DNA of 64,000 nucleotides from Comamonas testosteroni (GCF_003569915.1 NZ_KZ984439.1:186001-250000), one strand, 5' to 3'. Shown: positions 23,105 to 31,580, counted from the stretch's first letter. Numbers and translations are program-made. The notes: generated from the letters alone by a model not told the origin.

Positions 23105-23324
23105 GACTTTGATCAATGTTTTTTCGGAAGTCGACTGCAGGGCGTCACGGCTGCACTGCGCAGCGCAGCTTTGCCAGGGCCACAGACACACTGTCATGCC
23201 AGCATGTCCACGCAAATGTCAGCTCTTGTTTAAGTTGTATATGTAAGTAAATTTTGCAGATGGGTTTGGCGCTTTTACGTAAGACAAAGCCGACTTTTGC
23301 GTTGGAAGCTCCAAAACAGGGCCA

Positions 23325-23359
23325 CAAAAAAGCCCGCGGGTCTGCAACACAGCGGGCTT
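23325..23359 (-). terminator. Rho-independent terminator after Nudix gene
   Basis: On the minus strand AAGCCCGC and GCGGGCTT form an 8-bp stem with a 14-nt loop followed by TTTTTTG. It lies 17 bp after the Nudix stop codon. Confidence 0.85.
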
Positions 23360-23375
23360 GAAATGGGTAGCTTGT

Positions 23376-23936
23376 TCAGACCAGATCGATGCAATGCACC
23401 TGCGGGCTGTCCAGTTGGTGGTCGCGGCGGTCGGCAAAGAAGCGCTCCAGCGTCTGCTTGACGGTGCGAAAGGCCAGCTCGTCCCAGGGGATGTCGGCTT
23501 CGGCAAACAGCTTGGCCTCCATGGTTTCGGGGCCGGGGTAGCACTGCTCGCTTTTCAGACGTGCCAGATAGAAGAAATGTACCTGTCCGACCTGGGGCAC
23601 ATTGATGATGGAAAACAGCTTGCCCATCTCGATATCGGCACCGGCTTCCTCGTCGGTCTCGCGCTGCGCGCCGCCGGCGGTGGTTTCGGCCAGCTCCATA
23701 AAGCCAGCGGGTAGCGTCCATTTGCCCAGGCGCGGCTCGATATTGCGTTTGCACAGCAGCACGCGGCCGTCGTCCAGCACGGGCAGGGTGCCGACCACAT
23801 TGAGCGGGTTTTCGTAGTGAATGGTGTTGCAGGCCGGGCAGACGGCGCGCTCGCGCGTATCCCCATCGTCAGGAACGCGGTAGGTGACTGCGGTGCCGCA
23901 ATTGCGGCAGAACTTGATGGGGCTGCGGAAAATCAT
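23376..23936 (-). CDS. Nudix hydrolase with N-terminal zinc ribbon
   Basis: This 186-residue hydrolase of nucleoside-diphosphate derivatives has an N-terminal zinc ribbon with CRNCG and CPACN. The Nudix box runs through GFMELAETTAGGAQRETDEE with the following AGA, matching GX5EX7REUXEEXGU with all catalytic glutamates present. This architecture resembles NudC-like NADH/decapping or ADP-ribose hydrolases, though it is shorter than NudC. The substrate cannot be assigned. It is monocistronic with its own terminator downstream. Confidence 0.85.
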   Translation of the reverse strand: MIFRSPIKFCRNCGTAVTYRVPDDGDTRERAVCPACNTIHYENPLNVVGTLPVLDDGRVLLCKRNIEPRLGKWTLPAGFMELAETTAGGAQRETDEEAGADIEMGKLFSIINVPQVGQVHFFYLARLKSEQCYPGPETMEAKLFAEADIPWDELAFRTVKQTLERFFADRRDHQLDSPQVHCIDLV

Positions 23937-23950
23937 GTCGCAACTATAAG

Positions 23951-24000
23951 CAAAACCGCTTGCAAGTGCTGGTAGTACTTACGCAACCAGCTATGAAAAA
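23951..24000 (-). repeat. Dispersed TTTGATAGCT-type repeat, copy a
   Basis: Read on the minus strand it starts TTTTTCATAGCTGGTTGCG and ends GCACTTGCAAGCGG. It lies in the gap between the Nudix and FAH-family genes, with the 24001-24065 remainder showing nothing distinctive. Confidence 0.55.
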
Positions 24001-24065
24001 GGGAGTTGTACTACGCCTGCAGCACCCCTCCCGATTTGCTAACTGCCTGTGTGGCTTCGCTTTTT

Positions 24066-24761
24066 TTAGGCGATTTGCACCTTGATGGGAGTCAGACCGG
24101 TGACAGCGCCTTCGAGCACATCGCCCTGGACCACGGCGGCCACGCCCTCGGGGGTGCCGGTCATGATCAGGTCGCCGGGTTGCAGCTCCCAGGCGGCGGA
24201 CAGGTGTTCGATGGTCTCGGCGATGTTCCAGATCAGCTTGCTGATGTGGCTGCGCTGGCGGTCGGCTGCGTTGACCTGCAGCGAGATCTCTGCATTGACG
24301 ATGTCACCGGCCTGATCGGCGGGGGTGATGGGGCCAATGGGCGCGGACTGCTCGAAAGCCTTGCCGATGCACCAGGGGCGGCCCTGTTTTTTCATGTCGT
24401 TTTGCAGATCGCGGCGCGTCATATCGAGGCCCACGGCATAGCCGTAGATATATTGCAGCGCGTCAGCGGCCTTGATGTTCTTGCCCGCCTTGCCAATGGC
24501 CACCACCAGCTCGATCTCATGGTGCAGGTTCTGCGTCAGCGTGGGATAGGCCATCTGCGCAGTGCTGCCAGCGTCCACGGGCAGGGCGGCGTCAGCGGGC
24601 TTGAGGAAGAAAAAAGGCGGCTCGCGGCCCGTGAAGCCCATTTCCTTGGCGTGCTCCTCGTAGTTGCGGCCCACGCAGTAGATGCGGTGGATGGGGAAGC
24701 GCTCGCCACGGCCCACGACGGGCAGGCTGGCGACAGCAGGGGGATTGAACACGTAGCTCAT
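24066..24761 (-). CDS. Fumarylacetoacetate-hydrolase family enzyme (fumarylpyruvate hydrolase-like)
   Basis: This 231-residue FAH-fold hydrolase cleaves a C-C bond in ring-fission products. Motifs are IYCVGRNYEEHAKEMG, the metal-binding HHEIELVVAIG (acidic residues) and GDLIMTGTPEGV. The ATG at 24761 has GAGGA upstream; a longer in-frame start at 24782 is unlikely. It is divergent from a zeta-class GST isomerase, a pair typical of the gentisate/maleylpyruvate route (isomerisation to fumarylpyruvate, then hydrolysis to fumarate and pyruvate). No gentisate dioxygenase is present in the window, so the exact substrate is inferred. Confidence 0.82.
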   Translation of the reverse strand: MSYVFNPPAVASLPVVGRGERFPIHRIYCVGRNYEEHAKEMGFTGREPPFFFLKPADAALPVDAGSTAQMAYPTLTQNLHHEIELVVAIGKAGKNIKAADALQYIYGYAVGLDMTRRDLQNDMKKQGRPWCIGKAFEQSAPIGPITPADQAGDIVNAEISLQVNAADRQRSHISKLIWNIAETIEHLSAAWELQPGDLIMTGTPEGVAAVVQGDVLEGAVTGLTPIKVQIA

Positions 24762-24923
24762 GAAGTCCTCGGCAAAAAACACGCGCTGAAATCAGCATTG
24801 CTGGATGGGGCAAACAGTGTGCCACGGCGCGGCGCGTGTGCCGAAAAATTGCATTTCGGCTTCTACGTATCTGGCGAAGCCAAACCTCTCGCGGGCAGTG
24901 GTTCAAGCTATGCTGCACACATC

Positions 24924-25589
24924 ATGAAGCTCTACACCTATTTCCGCTCCTCGGCCTCGTACCGCGTGCGCATTGCGCTGCAGCTCAAGGGTCTGAACTA
25001 CGAATCCATTCCCGTGCATCTGGTGCGCGGCGAGCAAAGGGCTGCGGCCTACGCCGATCAGGTCGGGGACGCGCTGGTGCCTTCTGTAGAGACCGATGAC
25101 GGCCACCGCCTGACCCAGTCCATGGCCATCATCGAGTATCTGGATGAAACCCATGCCGACAAGCCGCTGCTGCCGCGCGATGCGCTGGGGCGTGCTCACG
25201 TGCGTGCGCTGGCGCAGATGATCGCCTGCGAGATTCACCCGCTCAACAATCTGCGCGTGCTCAAGTATCTGGTCAAGGATCTGGCAGTTTCGGAAGAGGC
25301 CAAGACCGCCTGGTACGCGCACTGGGCACGCTCGGGTCTGGAGGCCTTCGAGCGCCAGCTGGCGCTGCTGGAGGCCGAGCGCCAGGCCGATGGCCTGCCT
25401 GCGTCGACCTTCTGCTGGGGCGATGCGCCCACGCTGGCCGACTGCCTGCTGGTTCCGCAAGTCTTCAACGCCCAGCGCTTTAACGTGAGTCTGGATGGCC
25501 TGCCGCGCCTGATGGCCGTGGTCGAGCGCTGCAATGCGCTGCCCGCCTTTCAGCAGGCCCACCCCTCGGCCTGCCCGGACGCTGAGTGA
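24924..25589 (+). CDS. maiA: Zeta-class GST: maleylacetoacetate/maleylpyruvate isomerase
   Basis: This 221-residue glutathione-dependent cis-trans isomerase has the zeta-class signature SSASYRVRIALQLKGL in the N-terminal thioredoxin-like domain, then QSMAIIEYLDE, and an all-helical C-terminal domain (IACEIHPLNNLRVLKYL). The ATG at 24924 is chosen because the canonical MKLYTYFRSSAS start follows; the upstream frame runs across the divergent FAH gene. The stop overlaps the ATG of pgeF by one base. Confidence 0.88.
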   Translation: MKLYTYFRSSASYRVRIALQLKGLNYESIPVHLVRGEQRAAAYADQVGDALVPSVETDDGHRLTQSMAIIEYLDETHADKPLLPRDALGRAHVRALAQMIACEIHPLNNLRVLKYLVKDLAVSEEAKTAWYAHWARSGLEAFERQLALLEAERQADGLPASTFCWGDAPTLADCLLVPQVFNAQRFNVSLDGLPRLMAVVERCNALPAFQQAHPSACPDAE

Positions 25590-26515
25590 TGACTGCATCC
25601 AGCGCACGCTGGCCGCCATCCTGGCTGGTGCCGGACTGGCCCGCCATCCCCGGCGTGCACGCGGTCTGCACCTCGCGCGAAGGCGGCGTCAGCCAGGCGC
25701 CCTGGGGCAGCATGAACCTGGGCGATCATGTGGGCGATGTGCCAGTGCATGTGCAGCGCAACCGCGAGCTTTTGAATAGCGCCATCGCCGCGCAGACGCC
25801 CGGCGCCTGCTCGCCCTTTTTGCAGCAGGTGCATGGTGTGGAGGTGCTGGCGCTGGACGCCGGCAATGTCGCCCAGTCGAACGGCGCAGCTTTTGATGCC
25901 TGCGTGACGGCTCATGCAGGCGTGGTCTGCACCATCATGGTGGCGGACTGCCTGCCCGTGCTGCTTGCGCATGACTCGGGTCTGGTCGTTGGTGCAGCAC
26001 ACGCGGGCTGGCGCGGACTGGCGGGCATGCCGCCGGGCAGGGCGCAGGCCGATGGGCCGCTGCCCGGTGGGGTGCTGGAGACGCTTTTTGAGTCTTTTAG
26101 CCTTCAAGTCCAGAAGGCATATAGGCAGTCAGCTATCAATTTTGATGACTCTCAAATCGACTCCCTCGAAATTGCCTCTCATACCCAAGCCTGGCTTGGC
26201 CCCTGCATAGGCCCCGAGTCGTTTGAGGTGGGCGCAGAGGTGCGCAACCTTTTTATCGCCCATGATGGCCAAGCCGCGCAGCACTTTGTGGCAGTGAATG
26301 GTTCCGAGGGGGGCAAATATCTGGCGAATCTCCCCCAACTGGCGCGCCAGCGGCTCAAGGCTTTGGGCATTGCTGCCATCTATGGCAACGATGGCTCCGC
26401 GCCCTGGTGCACGGTCAGCAATGCCTCAAGGTTCTTCTCGCACCGGCGTGATGCGGCCCGTCTGGGCAGCAGCGGGCGACTGGCCGCCTGCATCTGGCGC
26501 GATGCCAGCGTCTGA
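25589..26515 (+). CDS. pgeF: PgeF/YfiH-family purine nucleoside phosphorylase-type protein
   Basis: This 308-residue YfiH (multicopper-oxidase-like) family protein is of the kind now associated with peptidoglycan editing and purine nucleoside metabolism. The metal-site motifs are FLQQVHGVEV, VADCLPVLLA and AAHAGWRGLA (conserved His and Cys), with AWLGPCIGP and the C-terminal RDAARLG. Between GWRGLA and WLGPCIGP it carries about 35 extra residues (around SLQVQKAYRQSAINFDDSQI) encoded by an AT-rich dispersed-repeat copy (26094-26143). Metal ligands appear intact. It ends convergently, overlapping the next gene by 90 bp. Confidence 0.85.
   Translation: MTASSARWPPSWLVPDWPAIPGVHAVCTSREGGVSQAPWGSMNLGDHVGDVPVHVQRNRELLNSAIAAQTPGACSPFLQQVHGVEVLALDAGNVAQSNGAAFDACVTAHAGVVCTIMVADCLPVLLAHDSGLVVGAAHAGWRGLAGMPPGRAQADGPLPGGVLETLFESFSLQVQKAYRQSAINFDDSQIDSLEIASHTQAWLGPCIGPESFEVGAEVRNLFIAHDGQAAQHFVAVNGSEGGKYLANLPQLARQRLKALGIAAIYGNDGSAPWCTVSNASRFFSHRRDAARLGSSGRLAACIWRDASV
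26094..26143 (-). repeat. Dispersed repeat, copy b, inside pgeF
   Basis: On the minus strand: AAAATTGATAGCTGACTGCC then TATATGCC and a matching right part ending GAAGGCTAAAA. It lies in frame inside pgeF and encodes most of a lineage-specific insertion. Confidence 0.6.
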
Positions 26516-26728
26516 GGTCTGAGCGGCGGCGGCCGCCGCCTGTTCGCGCTGCTTGATACGCCGCTTGCGCGCAGGCGTGGCAAGGATATAGAGCAGTATG
26601 GACAGCGGCAGCACGCCGTACAGCAGGAAGGTGAAAAACGCACCCAGCAGGGTGCCGTTGGGGCTGGCAGCCTCGGCAATCGTCATCATCACGACGACAT
26701 ACATCCAGGCAATGGCAATCAGATACAT
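26426..26728 (-). CDS. Small two-helix membrane protein
   Basis: This is a 100-residue protein with two hydrophobic segments (LIAIAWMYVVVMMTIAEA and FFTFLLYGVLPLSILLYILA), a basic stretch KRRIKQRE and a low-complexity Ala/Gln/Gly tail. It is probably an inner-membrane protein with both ends in the cytoplasm. Its last 30 codons overlap the end of pgeF on the opposite strand; the conserved membrane part lies outside the overlap. No family name is known to me. Confidence 0.65.
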   Translation of the reverse strand: MYLIAIAWMYVVVMMTIAEAASPNGTLLGAFFTFLLYGVLPLSILLYILATPARKRRIKQREQAAAAAAQTSDAGIAPDAGGQSPAAAQTGRITPVREEP

Positions 26729-26944
26729 GGTGTTGAATTGTGAATGCTGAGTAAATCTATGCCGGGTATTCCGGGGTAGGTGCTTTGTGTCAAAACAGCT
26801 TCACATAGGTGAAAGCGACGATCATTTTTGTCGGAACGGGCTGGCGCATCGGAGACAATGCAGCTGTGTGAGCCGTATTGCAGATTCCGCAAGCGTCCCC
26901 AGACCCTGAGATCGCCGGTCGCTTGCCTTGATGAGGATGTAAGC

Positions 26945-28882
26945 ATGAATTTTGACCCGAGCTGGGGCCAGGCTGGCCAATCCATTCAACAATTCTGGCA
27001 GGAGCAGTGGAGCAAGAGTCTGCAGTCGCTGCAGCAACTGGGCAGCGGCGGCATGCCCGCCGGATTGGGAGCCATGCCCGGGCTGGGCGGCGCGCCCAAC
27101 CCCTGGGCCGGAGTCATGGATGCCCTGCAATCGGCCATGCCCCAGATGGAGGGGCAGGGCGCAAGCGCGGTGCAGTTCGACACCGAAAAGCTGCAGAACC
27201 TGCAGCAGGATTACATCAAGTCCCTGCAGTCCCTGAGCGATGCCGAGGCCGTGCAGGCCATGCTGTCCAAGGACAAGCGCTTTTCCGCCGCCGAGTGGCA
27301 AAGCAACCCCATCGCCGCTGCCTCCGCCGCCAACTACCTGCTGGGCAGCCGCATGCTCATGGGCATGGCCGATGCCGCCCAGGGCGATGACAAGACCAAA
27401 AGCCGTCTGCGTTTTGCGGTGGAGCAATGGGTGGCCGCCATGGCGCCCAGCAACTTTCTGGCGCTCAATGTGGATGCGCTGAAAAAAGTGGTGGACACCA
27501 AGGGCGAGAGCTTGGCGCAGGGTATCTCCAATCTGCTGGCAGACATGCGCCAGGGCCATGTCTCCATGACCGACGAGAGCCTGTTCACCGTCGGCAAGAA
27601 CGTGGCCACCACCGAAGGCGCGGTGGTGTTCGAGAACGAGCTGTTCCAGCTCATCGAATACAAGCCGCTGACGGCCAAGGTCTACGAAAAGCCGTTCCTG
27701 ATGGTGCCGCCCTGCATCAACAAGTTCTACATCCTGGACCTGCAGCCCGACAACTCCGTCATCCGCTACGCCGTCAGCGAGGGCCATCACACCTTTGTGG
27801 TCAGCTGGCGCAACCCCGACGAGAGCCAGGCCCACCAGAGCTGGGACAACTACATCGAAAACGGCGTGCTCAAGGCCATCAGCACTGTGCAGGACATTTG
27901 CGAAGCGCCGCAGATCAATGTGCTGGGCTTTTGCGTGGGCGGCACCATGCTCTCCACCGCCATGGCCGTGCTCAGCGCGCGCCATGCCCGTGAAAATAGC
28001 GGCGCTGCGGGCGATGCGCCCGCCAAAACCACGCGCAGCCGTGCTGCGGCCAAGACCCCCGCCAAGGCCGCCACCAAAACAGCGAGCAAAAGCACGGCGC
28101 GTGCCTCCGTCAGCGCTTCGGCCAAACCTTTCCCCGTGGCCAGCATGACGCTGCTGACCACGCTGATCGACTTCCGCGACACAGGCATTCTGGACATCTT
28201 CATCGACGAAAACGTGGTGCGTTTCCGCGAGATGCAGATGGGCAAGAGCGGGCTGATGAAGGGCCAGGACATGGCCTCGACCTTCAGCTTTCTGCGTCCC
28301 AACGATCTGGTCTGGAACTATGTGGTGGGCAACTACCTCAAGGGCGAGACGCCGCCGCCCTTCGATCTGCTGTACTGGAACAGCGACTCGACCAATCTGC
28401 CTGGCCCGTTCTACGCCTGGTATCTGCGCAATCTCTACCTGGAAAACAATCTCATCAAGCCCGGTGTGCTGACCGTGTGTGGCGAGAAGATCGATATGCG
28501 CCAGATCAAGGTTCCGGCTTATATCTACGGCTCGCGCGAGGACCATATCGTGCCAGTGGGCGCAGCCTATGCCTCCACGCAGGTGCTGGGCGGGGAGCTG
28601 CGCTTTGTCATGGGCGCTTCGGGCCACATCGCGGGCGTCATCAACCCGCCGGCCAAGAAAAAGCGCAGCCACTGGCTGCGTGAGGACGGCAAGTTCCCCG
28701 CTTCCTTCAAGGACTGGGTGGATGGCGCGACCGAATACCCGGGCAGCTGGTGGACGGACTGGAGCGAGTGGCTGGGAAGCCATGGCGGCAAGCAGGTCGC
28801 CGCGCCCAAGGCCTATGGCCGCGGCAAGGAATTTTCCGCCATTGAAGATGCGCCCGGGCGCTATGTGCTTGTGAAGGCTTGA
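26945..28882 (+). CDS. phaC: Class I polyhydroxyalkanoate synthase
   Basis: This 645-residue synthase polymerises (R)-3-hydroxyacyl-CoA into PHA granules. The lipase-like box LGFCVGGTML holds the catalytic Cys (about residue 330); the other triad members are the Asp in YGSREDHIVP and the His in GASGHIAGV. Conserved NKFYILDLQP and PFYAWYLRN are present. The start at 26945 has a GAGGA site; upstream in-frame codons look like shadow. It is about 55 residues longer than usual because of an Ala/Lys/Thr-rich insertion at about 348-400 (AAAKTPAKAATKTASKSTAR). It heads phaC-phaA-phaB. Confidence 0.95.
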   Translation: MNFDPSWGQAGQSIQQFWQEQWSKSLQSLQQLGSGGMPAGLGAMPGLGGAPNPWAGVMDALQSAMPQMEGQGASAVQFDTEKLQNLQQDYIKSLQSLSDAEAVQAMLSKDKRFSAAEWQSNPIAAASAANYLLGSRMLMGMADAAQGDDKTKSRLRFAVEQWVAAMAPSNFLALNVDALKKVVDTKGESLAQGISNLLADMRQGHVSMTDESLFTVGKNVATTEGAVVFENELFQLIEYKPLTAKVYEKPFLMVPPCINKFYILDLQPDNSVIRYAVSEGHHTFVVSWRNPDESQAHQSWDNYIENGVLKAISTVQDICEAPQINVLGFCVGGTMLSTAMAVLSARHARENSGAAGDAPAKTTRSRAAAKTPAKAATKTASKSTARASVSASAKPFPVASMTLLTTLIDFRDTGILDIFIDENVVRFREMQMGKSGLMKGQDMASTFSFLRPNDLVWNYVVGNYLKGETPPPFDLLYWNSDSTNLPGPFYAWYLRNLYLENNLIKPGVLTVCGEKIDMRQIKVPAYIYGSREDHIVPVGAAYASTQVLGGELRFVMGASGHIAGVINPPAKKKRSHWLREDGKFPASFKDWVDGATEYPGSWWTDWSEWLGSHGGKQVAAPKAYGRGKEFSAIEDAPGRYVLVKA

Positions 28883-28896
28883 GGCACAATGAAACG

Positions 28897-28915
28897 ATAT
28901 TGCAGTGCAGCAAAT
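28897..28915 (+). promoter_or_regulatory. Operator-like dyad before phaA
   Basis: atattgcagtgcagcaaat contains the dyad TTGCAnTGCA. The same pattern ATATTGCAnTGCAnCAnA occurs upstream of phaZ (49885-49903, minus strand). The shared presence at PHA genes suggests a common regulator such as PhaR; the regulator gene itself is not in the window. Confidence 0.55.
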
Positions 28916-29006
28916 GTGCGGCAATAACAGGGCGCCGATGACACGATGAACATGCCATCGGCCCGCATTCACGCATCAATCGAGAGACCTAGAAAGGTTC
29001 GTCATC

Positions 29007-30188
29007 ATGGAAGACATCGTTATCGTTTCCGCTGTTCGCACAGCAGTGGGCAAGTTTGGTGGCTCTCTGGCCAAGATTCCTGCCACGCAACTGGGCGCAA
29101 CCGTGATCACCGAAGCTCTGGCCCGCGCCAATATCGGCAAGGATCAGGTCGGTGAAGTCATCATGGGTCAGGTGCTGACCGCTGGCGCGGGTCAGAACCC
29201 TGCACGTCAGGCCATGATGGCCGCAGGCATCGCCAAGGAAACTCCGGCGCTGACGATCAATGCCGTCTGCGGCTCGGGTCTCAAGGCCGTGATGCTGGCG
29301 GCGCAGGCCGTCGCCATGGGCGACAGCGAAATCGTGGTGGCCGGTGGTCAGGAAAACATGAGTGCTTCGCCCCATGTCCTGCCCGGCTCGCGTGATGGCC
29401 AGCGCATGGGCGACTGGAAGATGGTGGACACCATGATCGTCGACGGCCTGTGGGACGTCTACAACCAGTACCACATGGGCATCACCGCCGAAAACGTGGC
29501 CAGGGAAAAGAGCGTCAGCCGCGAGCAGCAGGACGCGCTGGCGCTGGCCAGCCAGCAAAAGGCCGTGGCCGCTCAGGATGCGGGCAAGTTCAAGGACGAA
29601 ATCGTTCCCGTGAAGATTCCCCAGCGCAAGGGCGACCCCATCGTCTTCGACGCTGACGAATACATCAACCGCAAAACCAATGCCGAAGCGCTGGCTACGC
29701 TCAAGCCTGCTTTCGACAAGGCGGGCTCCGTGACGGCTGGCAATGCCTCCGGTCTGAACGACGGCGCCGCCGCCGTGGTGGTGATGACGGCTGCCAAGGC
29801 CAAGGCCCTGGGCCTGAAGCCTCTGGCCAAGATTGTTTCCTATGCCACCACGGGCCTGGCTCCCGAAGTCATGGGCCTGGGCCCCGTCTATGCAGCGCGC
29901 AAGGCACTGGACCGCGCCGGCTGGAGCACAGCCGATGTGGACCTGTTCGAGCTCAACGAAGCCTTTGCCGCGCAGGCCTGTGCCGTGAATGCGGACCTGG
30001 GCATCGACAAGAGCAAGGTCAACGTCAACGGCGGTGCCATCGCCATCGGTCACCCCATCGGGGCATCGGGCTGCCGCATTCTGGTGACGCTGCTGCACGA
30101 AATGCAGCGCAGCGGCGCCAAGAAGGGTCTGGCGGGTCTGTGTATCGGTGGCGGCATGGGCGTGGCCATGGCGCTCGAAGCCTGCTGA
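29007..30188 (+). CDS. phaA: Acetyl-CoA acetyltransferase (beta-ketothiolase)
   Basis: This 393-residue thiolase condenses two acetyl-CoA to acetoacetyl-CoA for PHB synthesis. The acylated nucleophile is the Cys in [13 protein letters not shown] (about residue 88), and the C-terminal active-site motifs are [14 protein letters not shown] (His) and GLCIGGGMG (Cys). Length matches biosynthetic thiolases. It lies 124 bp after phaC with the operator-like dyad in the gap, so it may have an extra promoter. Confidence 0.96.
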   Translation: MEDIVIVSAVRTAVGKFGGSLAKIPATQLGATVITEALARANIGKDQVGEVIMGQVLTAGAGQNPARQAMMAAGIAKETPALTINAVCGSGLKAVMLAAQAVAMGDSEIVVAGGQENMSASPHVLPGSRDGQRMGDWKMVDTMIVDGLWDVYNQYHMGITAENVAREKSVSREQQDALALASQQKAVAAQDAGKFKDEIVPVKIPQRKGDPIVFDADEYINRKTNAEALATLKPAFDKAGSVTAGNASGLNDGAAAVVVMTAAKAKALGLKPLAKIVSYATTGLAPEVMGLGPVYAARKALDRAGWSTADVDLFELNEAFAAQACAVNADLGIDKSKVNVNGGAIAIGHPIGASGCRILVTLLHEMQRSGAKKGLAGLCIGGGMGVAMALEAC

Positions 30189-30214
30189 TCCTGCGCGGAT
30201 CGCAGCATAAAAAT

Positions 30215-30242
30215 AGCCAGAACCTGTGCGGACAGGCTGGCT
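30215..30242 (+). other. Strong hairpin between phaA and phaB
   Basis: AGCCAG-AA-CCTGT-GCGG-ACAGG-CTGGCT forms an 11-bp stem with a small bulge 26 bp after the phaA stop. No T-run follows. It may protect the phaCA mRNA end or attenuate read-through to phaB. Confidence 0.5.
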
Positions 30243-30415
30243 CCTGGGTTTGGCTGCAGCGCTCCTGAAGGCTGCAGTCATTCCAGAATTGTCCGGGGTC
30301 AGGGAGCGAAGGTCTACCTAGGGAAGATCGCTAAACGATACTTGATCAACCCCGGCTTTTCTCGAACGCAAGAGGTGCATACTGATTACGTGTGCTGATT
30401 CTCTGGCGTTCTGTG

Positions 30416-30444
30416 CAATAAACAAAAGCAATAGCTGTTTATTG
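30416..30444. promoter_or_regulatory. Inverted repeat upstream of phaB
   Basis: CAATAAACA and TGTTTATTG form a perfect 9-bp inverted repeat with an 11-nt spacer, 46 bp before the phaB ATG, in an AT-rich 300-bp gap. It may be an operator for a separate phaB promoter. The rest of the gap (30243-30415) shows no gene. Confidence 0.45.
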
Positions 30445-30490
30445 CTGATAGTGTGATCGTGAAATAACCATTGATTGACAGGAGAGATGA

Positions 30491-31228
30491 ATGGGTCAGA
30501 AAGTAGCGTACGTCACGGGGGGCATGGGTGGTATCGGTACTGCCATCTGCCAACGTCTGCACAAGGAAGGCTTCAAGGTCATCGCGGGCTGCGGTCCGTC
30601 GCGTGATTTTCAGAAGTGGCTCGACGAGCAAAAGGCTCTGGGCTACACCTTCTACGCATCGGTTGGCAATGTCGGTGACTGGGAATCCACAGTCGAGGCC
30701 TTCAACAAAACCAAGGCAGAGCATGGCACGATCAACGTGCTGGTCAACAACGCGGGTATCACGCGTGACCGCATGTTCGTCAAGATGACACCTGATGACT
30801 GGCATGCAGTCATCGAAACCAACCTGAACTCCATGTTCAACGTCACCAAGCAGGTGGTGGGCGATATGGTGGAAAAGGGCTGGGGCCGTGTCATCAATAT
30901 CAGCTCGGTCAACGGTGCCAAGGGACAGGCCGGTCAAACCAACTACTCGGCTGCCAAGGCCGGTATGCACGGCTTCACCATGGCTCTGGCGCAGGAGCTG
31001 GCCACCAAGGGTGTGACGGTCAACACCGTCAGCCCCGGCTATATCGGCACCGACATGGTCAAGGCCATTCGTCCCGATGTGCTGGAAAAGATCGTGGCGG
31101 GCGTGCCCGTCAAGCGTCTGGGCGAGCCCAGCGAGATCGCTTCCATCATCGCCTGGCTGGCTTCCGAAGAAGGTGGTTACTCCACTGGTGCTGACTTCTC
31201 GGTCAACGGCGGTCTGCACATGCACTAA
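30491..31228 (+). CDS. phaB: Acetoacetyl-CoA reductase
   Basis: This 245-residue short-chain dehydrogenase reduces acetoacetyl-CoA to (R)-3-hydroxybutyryl-CoA with NADPH. It has the nucleotide-binding motif TGGMGGIGTAIC, the NNAGI motif, and the catalytic Ser-Tyr-Lys (INISSVNG, then TNYSAAKAG). The ATG is preceded by AGGAGAG. It is separated from phaA by 302 bp, so it is probably partly independently expressed. A clear terminator follows. Confidence 0.95.
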   Translation: MGQKVAYVTGGMGGIGTAICQRLHKEGFKVIAGCGPSRDFQKWLDEQKALGYTFYASVGNVGDWESTVEAFNKTKAEHGTINVLVNNAGITRDRMFVKMTPDDWHAVIETNLNSMFNVTKQVVGDMVEKGWGRVINISSVNGAKGQAGQTNYSAAKAGMHGFTMALAQELATKGVTVNTVSPGYIGTDMVKAIRPDVLEKIVAGVPVKRLGEPSEIASIIAWLASEEGGYSTGADFSVNGGLHMH

Positions 31229-31251
31229 GCCTTTGTGGCTTCACACTGCAA

Positions 31252-31276
31252 CAAGGAGCCTCTGGCTCCTTTTTTC
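31252..31276 (+). terminator. Rho-independent terminator after phaB
   Basis: AGGAGCC-TCT-GGCTCCT forms a 7-bp stem followed by six T, starting 25 bp after phaB. Confidence 0.9.
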
Positions 31277-31284
31277 ATGCTTCT

Positions 31285-31332
31285 GTTTAGATAGCTTCCA
31301 GCCTATGTTGATCATGGACTAGAGGCAAAAAA
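31285..31332 (+). repeat. Dispersed repeat, copy c
   Basis: Starts TTTAGATAGCTTCCAGCCTA and ends GGACTAGAGGCAAAAA. It lies between the phaB terminator and the terminator of the small leftward operon. Confidence 0.6.
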
Positions 31333-31356
31333 GACTCAAAATCACTCAGAAATAAC

Positions 31357-31390
31357 AAAACCCGCAGAAAATGAATTCGTGCGGGTTTTT
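31357..31390 (-). terminator. Bidirectional terminator closing the small-peptide operon
   Basis: AAAACCCGC and GCGGGTTTTT form a 9-bp stem around a 15-nt loop. On the minus strand it is followed by TTTTGTTATTTC and would end the leftward transcript of the two tiny genes. Confidence 0.75.
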
Positions 31391-31400
31391 GTTCGGGGGA

Positions 31401-31508
31401 CTCACCGGGGACAGTGAGCTGGAAGCAAGGCAGCGGTTCTTGGTTTCAAGTTTCGCCGGTGAGTGCCTTGCTGCCGGGGCACCTGGCTGCAATACCTATC
31501 TGGGTATT
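31401..31508 (-). ncRNA. Structured RNA segment, possible 3' UTR or small RNA
   Basis: This stretch between the second tiny gene and the terminator has several self-complementary pieces. CTCACCGG (31401-31408) pairs with CCGGTGAG (31456-31463), and AGCAAGG (31424-31430) pairs with CCTTGCT (31466-31472). The two stems cross, a pseudoknot-like topology. CTCAC can alternatively pair with GTGAG at 31414-31418. AATACC/GGTATT (31491-31508) forms a third hairpin. No open frame of note is present. A regulatory 3' UTR or small RNA is inferred; read by eye only. Confidence 0.35.
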
Positions 31509-31520
31509 GCCTGCGAGCGC

Positions 31521-31580
31521 TTAGCGCTTGCGATCGCGTTCGTCTTCGGGCCAGATGGACATGATGTAGGTCGTTTGCAT
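31521..31580 (-). CDS. Tiny peptide gene 2 (19 aa, WPEDERDRKR)
   Basis: This 19-codon frame encodes MQTTYIMSIWPEDERDRKR and is preceded by AGGAGA at ribosome-site distance. The C-terminal ten residues share the pattern WPxDxRDRKR with the peptide encoded 110 bp upstream. Shared residues use different synonymous codons (CCC/CCT, GAT/GAC), which suggests selection on the peptide rather than recent duplication. The function is unknown: a leader peptide, a toxin-like peptide or a modified-peptide precursor are possible. Confidence 0.5.
   Translation of the reverse strand: MQTTYIMSIWPEDERDRKR

Noticed and set aside
26822-28972. 716-codon minus-strand frame over phaC
   Set aside because: Shadow of phaC; the His/Gly/Leu-rich translation has no recognisable domain.
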